Shown here: positions 49,765 through 49,826 of the stretch, one piece after another
Layout of the letters: every line of letters starts with the position of its first letter
Numbering within the stretch: position 1 is the first letter of the stretch
Assembly (NCBI RefSeq): GCF_003336675.1
Contig: NZ_QPII01000026.1
Span: forward strand, 2,157 to 51,982
DNA from: Billgrantia montanilacus
GTDB taxonomy: Bacteria > Pseudomonadota > Gammaproteobacteria > Pseudomonadales > Halomonadaceae
Direction of reading: 5' to 3'
Length of the DNA: 49,826 bases
The notes under the pieces: model-generated
What the model was told of the DNA's origin: nothing
The model's input: the letters and a program-made list of their open reading frames with translations, nothing else
The model's database searches: none
Position numbers and translations under genes: made by a program

Positions 49765-49826
49765 ATTCGGTTTGCGTCTTGAGGACCCCGTAAGCTATGT
49801 GGACCAGCTTACGCATCGCCGCCCCC
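49745..49826 (-). CDS. IS110-family transposase, C-terminal end (cut by window edge)
   Basis: The minus strand encodes AAMRKLVHIAYGVLKTQTEY followed by RPQTA and a TGA stop. AAMRKL-h-AYGVLK is the characteristic C-terminal stretch of IS110-family DEDD transposases. Only about 26 residues are in view, so intactness cannot be judged. The stop lies 35 bp from the end of gntR, which therefore directly borders the element. Confidence 0.8.
   Translation of the reverse strand, partial: GAAMRKLVHIAYGVLKTQTEYRPQTA

Overview
The window looks like the chromosome of a Halomonas-type gammaproteobacterium (Halomonadaceae; inference). It is GC-rich with strong AAGGAG-type ribosome binding sites. It carries catabolic operons, an alternative aa3-type oxidase with a diheme subunit II, and products that read like halophilic gammaproteobacterial proteins. 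No rRNA, tRNA or CRISPR array was seen. Apart from a transposase fragment at the right edge and one MITE-like palindrome, it reads as ordinary metabolic chromosome.

Left part (1-10.3 kb): the start of a type VI secretion Hcp gene with a sigma-54 promoter and a cluster of palindromes upstream; an arsJ/GAPDH arsenate-detoxification pair; the helicase HrpB; a large P-type cation ATPase; YchJ; and a YuiF-type permease at the end of the hut operon. Histidine block (9.0-18.7 kb): hutI-hutG-hutU-hutH-yuiF on the minus strand, a divergent YjiH-family membrane protein, and the repressor hutC. TGTATATACA-type operators lie upstream of both divergent units. A REP-like structured repeat separates hutU from hutH.

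Middle (19-29 kb): a DUF1269 protein; a five-gene cytochrome c oxidase operon (II with two heme-c domains, I, III, a second III, IV); RluF; a DUF418 membrane protein; an unusual in-frame fusion of a WYL-type regulator to a glutathione S-transferase; a DUF938 protein; and a small lipoprotein. Next come a TRAP transporter (dctPQM), an acetyltransferase and a 164-bp long-palindrome element with perfect 15-bp ends.

Right part (33-49.8 kb): a minus-strand operon gbuA - yjiH - aruI - aldehyde dehydrogenase matches the lower arginine transaminase route (2-ketoarginine to 4-guanidinobutanal to 4-guanidinobutyrate to 4-aminobutyrate plus urea). It starts at a clear -24/-12 promoter and faces a divergent sigma-54 activator gene (PAS, AAA+, TyrR-like HTH). 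A second minus-strand operon follows: peptide-type ABC transporter (SBP, two permeases, double ATPase), FAD-linked oxidase, EamA exporter and HisC-like aminotransferase. It faces a GntR/FCD regulator across a TCGACA-rich operator region. The HisC-like enzyme ends against the sigma-54 activator gene and could supply the missing arginine transaminase step, or it could belong to a separate uncharacterised pathway. The window closes in the 3' end of an IS110-family transposase.
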